DNA of 32,460 nucleotides from Bacteroides sp. GTDB lineage: Bacteria; Bacteroidota; Bacteroidia; Bacteroidales; Muribaculaceae. Position numbers and translations under genes: made by a program. The stretch covers positions 56,631-89,090 of the forward strand of contig JAAVCP010000036.1 in assembly GCA_014802265.1 (NCBI GenBank). Reading direction: 5' to 3'. Within the stretch, counting starts at the first letter, position 1. Each line of letters opens with the position of its first letter. Below are positions 29,933-32,460 of this stretch, piece by piece. A model generated the notes under the pieces. That model saw nothing but the letters and a program-made list of their open reading frames with translations. It was not told the origin of the DNA and ran no database searches.

Positions 29933-31503
29933 ATGCTTTCATTTGAAGAAATACAATGGCAATCAATGACTTTTGAAGAAATTGATTCAATCTTGATAGA
30001 ACGTGTACGCATCTATGAGGATGCTATTGCCAAGCGTGGCGGTAAACGACCAAAGCGTGAGGGATTCATTATGGAACGTATCGCTAATATAGATAATCTT
30101 CGTCTTGCTGACCGAAAGGCTCAAGAAGGTAAGACGAAAAGAATTATCATCGTCAATGGCAAAGAGGTAAGAATCCCTAACAAATACATCCAAAAGCATA
30201 ATGAAAACGCTGAAAAGGAGCTAAGGGATTTACAAAAAATGATTCTGACCCTAACATTTCCACCACCGAATTATCGTAGTGAGTTTCTAAAAACTGACGC
30301 TGGTAAGGTGCGGGAACTGATTAAACAGAATTATTATCCGTGGCGAATCCTGCAACACGCTATTATGCTTGTTGTATCACCTCGTATTTTCGGAAGTCTG
30401 ATTACTGATACTTTTGCCTGTGTTAAGGGTAAAGGACTCCATTTCGGTGTAAGGCGTATCAAAAGAACAATGCGAAGACATCCGGAACTTAAATGGTTTT
30501 GGAAAACGGATTTCAAAAAATACTATCAAAGCCTACCTCACGAACTTGTAAGGTCTTCTTTAAAAAGACTATTCAAGGACAAGACGTTTATTCGTCTAAT
30601 TGACATCGTGGTTCTCGCTTATGATAGTGGCATTGAAGTTATAAAAGAATTGGAAAATGAAATCATTCGGAATCAGAGGAACCCCTATTGGGGCCGTGTC
30701 AAGCCAGACATTAGGAAATCTCGCAATAAGCCACATCGACCATCAGATGAAACAAGGCGGTAAGAAAGCCGCATATTTCCGCTATTGTGATGATGTGACA
30801 GGATTCGCCCGGACAAAGGCGGAAGCAGTCAGAGCTATGAAGAAATTTCAAAGACTGTCTGCGGAAGTCGGAATAGTTCTTAAAGCAAGTGCAGTTGTAT
30901 CGCCCATAGGTAGAAACATATCGGATGATGAAAGACGAGAACGGAAAAAGAAGAGAAAAAGGCAACGTGGTGGTAGATGGAAGAAGTATCGACTTTCTGG
31001 GATACTGCTTCACTCCGACCAACGTAAGAATAAGGAAATCGATTAAACAATCTTTCGCAAGAAAAGCAAAACGTATAACCAACGATAAGCGTAGGCGTGA
31101 AGTCCTTGCCTCCTATTGGGGATGGTGCAAATGGGGTCATTGCCGAAACTTATGGAACAAAGTAACCAATAACGATATGAGCTTCGCAGATATAGGCATA
31201 TCAGGTCGTATAACGACAAAAGATGGTCAGAAATACTTCGATGTGAAGAAAATCAAGATTGACACTATCCTCAATCTTCCCATAACGGTAGTTGATTTTG
31301 AAACCAACATCAGTACGCCACACGGCCCCGGTAGATATGCGGTCAAAATCCAACACAACGGAGAGGACTGCAAATTCTTCACCAATTCTTTTACATTGAA
31401 GAGTATGCTTGACCAAGCAAAGGCAAAGAACGCATTTCCGATTGATACTGTCGTCAAGAAAAAAGACATCGGAGGCAAGTTCCCTGATTACTATTTTGAA
31501 TAA
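29933..31503 (+). pseudogene. DGR reverse transcriptase, reading frame broken twice
   Basis: The RT is spread over three frames. Part 1 (29933 to about 30656) has CVKGKGLHFGVRR and WKTDFKKYYQSLPHE (motif A). Part 2 (about 30657 to 30950) has RGTPIGAVSSQTLGN, the SQ signature of DGR RTs, at 30675-30716, and YCDD at 30783-30794. Part 3 (to 31503) has GRSIDFLGYCFTPTNVRIRK and a thumb plus an extension ending KFPDYYFE. Removing one A from AAAA at 30654-30657 and one from A5 at 30945-30949 or 30956-30960 restores one frame of 522 residues. It could be a dead gene, sequence error, or rescued by slippage. Start taken as ATG 29933; TTG 29930 is unlikely. Confidence 0.8.
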
Positions 31504-31523
31504 CCCTTATAACAATCAGAACA

Positions 31524-31928
31524 ATGAAATGTAATTACCAATTTGCGAATATTCCCGAATCTGGGATTATCGCGTATCCAGAGGGTGAAATCCTGCGCAT
31601 CTTCTTTGACATCACTCCGTCACAGACCGCACCAGTAGAGTCCGAGGAGGAAATCGATGAAGATGCAGACATCCCTCAGACCTATGACTGCAATCAGGTG
31701 GATGTGCATGGTCGTAACTACAACGAAATCGTAAGTGCCATCGTAAGTGACAAGTATTCTAACAACGATGTTCAGGCGATTATCGCCAACTACACCGAGG
31801 CTATGGATGACACGTCCGAAATGGATGGCGAGAAGCGCGAGGAATACCTCAATGAATATTCCAACTATCAGCAGTGGCGCAAGCACGCTAAGTCAATCGC
31901 CACAGTAGTTCTTGAACAATTAGACTGA
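31524..31928 (+). CDS. Hypothetical phage protein
   Basis: 134 residues: MKCNYQFANIPESGIIAYPE, an acidic loop (ESEEEIDEDADIPQTYDCNQ) and a helical end with YSNYQQWRKHAKSIATVVLE. It lies after the RT and before a second fibre-like gene. In Bacteroides phages proteins of this kind sit among tail fibre genes; function unknown. Confidence 0.6.
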   Translation: MKCNYQFANIPESGIIAYPEGEILRIFFDITPSQTAPVESEEEIDEDADIPQTYDCNQVDVHGRNYNEIVSAIVSDKYSNNDVQAIIANYTEAMDDTSEMDGEKREEYLNEYSNYQQWRKHAKSIATVVLEQLD

Positions 31929-31941
31929 ATCTAACACGCCT

Positions 31942-32460
31942 ATGCTACACGCACAGGGAAGTATCACTATCAGGCGCAGGCCAAAGGACGGTAATCCGGG
32001 AGCGGATGCCGTCCGTTACTGGCTTGTGCCAAGTGTTACCCAAATCAAGAAGACGGATGACGGAAAATATCATCCAACATCAATTACTTGCGAAAAACGC
32101 AAGCAGACAGGTAATTCCAGCCCTATTGCCACATCAGAGGGAACATTGAAATATCAGTTTGGATATACTGATAATTCAACATCAGCACTCACAAATTATT
32201 CCTCAGCTATAACCATACCGGCAAATTGTCAATGGATTAAGTTTGTGCTTTATGTGAATAATGTCGATGTTGCCGCTGAAACTGTGTCTGTGGTAGCAGA
32301 TGGCGAGAGCAATTTCCTGTTAGACCTCAGTAATGAAATGCAGGGCATCCCATGCAATTCATCCGGCACGCCCACGACGAGCGGCACCCTTGCATCCACG
32401 ACCGCCACGGTATATAAGGGTGCAAAGGTAGATACCGGGTGGAAGTTCAGCAAGGAGGAT
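31942..32460 (+). CDS. Tail fibre-like protein, 3' truncated by window edge
   Basis: At least 173 residues, open to the edge. Starts MLHAQGSITIRRRPKDGNPG and continues ADAVRYWLVPSVTQIKKTDD; Ig-like strands follow (QFGYTDNSTSALTNYSSAIT). The AQGSITI-R module is shared with the gene at 26959, so it is a paralogous fibre or structural subunit. It may start a second fibre set beyond the window. Confidence 0.7.
   Translation, partial: MLHAQGSITIRRRPKDGNPGADAVRYWLVPSVTQIKKTDDGKYHPTSITCEKRKQTGNSSPIATSEGTLKYQFGYTDNSTSALTNYSSAITIPANCQWIKFVLYVNNVDVAAETVSVVADGESNFLLDLSNEMQGIPCNSSGTPTTSGTLASTTATVYKGAKVDTGWKFSKED

Noticed and set aside
30640..30960. Programmed +1 frameshifting as the reason for the split RT
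   Set aside because: Known +1 sites slip at a stop or rare codon in the zero frame. Here the first frame stays open 100 bases past the break, and no slippery pattern fits; a simple extra A explains both breaks.
1..32460. CRISPR array, tRNA, rRNA, insertion sequence or integrase
   Set aside because: No regularly spaced repeats, cloverleaf, transposase or recombinase motif was seen on either strand.
1..32460. A third variable repeat
   Set aside because: The marker string TACTGCGGTCTCGGT was found only in VR2, VR1 and the template.

Overview
The window is an accessory, phage-derived stretch from a Bacteroidota (Bacteroidales-like) host, most likely a temperate siphovirus or prophage. Five well-placed promoters have the Bacteroidota form (a -7 element TAnnTTTG, three with a TTTG box exactly 20 bases upstream), genes are short and tightly packed with ATGA-type overlaps, and the structural proteins resemble Bacteroides phage capsid, neck, tail and tail-tip proteins. 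No integrase, terminase, portal, tRNA or CRISPR array is visible.

Layout. (1) 1-4029, plus strand: late module with the 3' end of the major capsid gene, neck and head-tail connector genes, tail terminator, tail tube and a G/GT-like tail assembly chaperone pair with an in-frame A_AAT_TTT slippery site. (2) 4018-4770: XRE repressor and divergent promoters. (3) 4773-15723, plus: a long early/accessory operon of small genes (YopX-like, DUF551-like, zinc-binding, methyltransferase-like, lipoproteins), ending with a DEAH helicase, a VRR-NUC nuclease and a terminator at 15792. It includes a DGR target gene at 6119. (4) 15847-18270, minus: a second regulatory operon led by another XRE repressor (HNH/AP2-like protein, ASCH protein, small genes). 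(5) 18501-20603, plus: small genes ending near a strong terminator. (6) 20604-22600: a small-RNA-like unit, a promoter flanked by 17-bp inverted repeats, then an amidoligase and a class II glutamine amidotransferase. (7) 22713-29349: tail-tip and fibre genes, the last carrying a variable repeat. (8) 29511-31503: diversity-generating retroelement (DGR) template repeat and reverse transcriptase. (9) 31524-32460: further structural genes, the last cut by the window edge.

Main points. The DGR has one template (29511-29618) and two variable repeats: one in the adjacent fibre gene (29183-29290, 8 changes) and one about 23 kb away in a non-tail early gene (6552-6656, 14 changes). Every change is at a template adenine. 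The RT is spread over three frames; one extra A in each of two A-tracts would explain this. Three copies of GTAATCAATAACACAAT, one inverted, lie in two gene leaders and in a compact promoter-hairpin-linker-terminator unit. They suggest either an antisense small RNA controlling two leaders or an invertible promoter for the amidoligase genes. About 18.6 kb of early genes separate the tail chaperones from the tail tip, and no tape measure gene is present between them.
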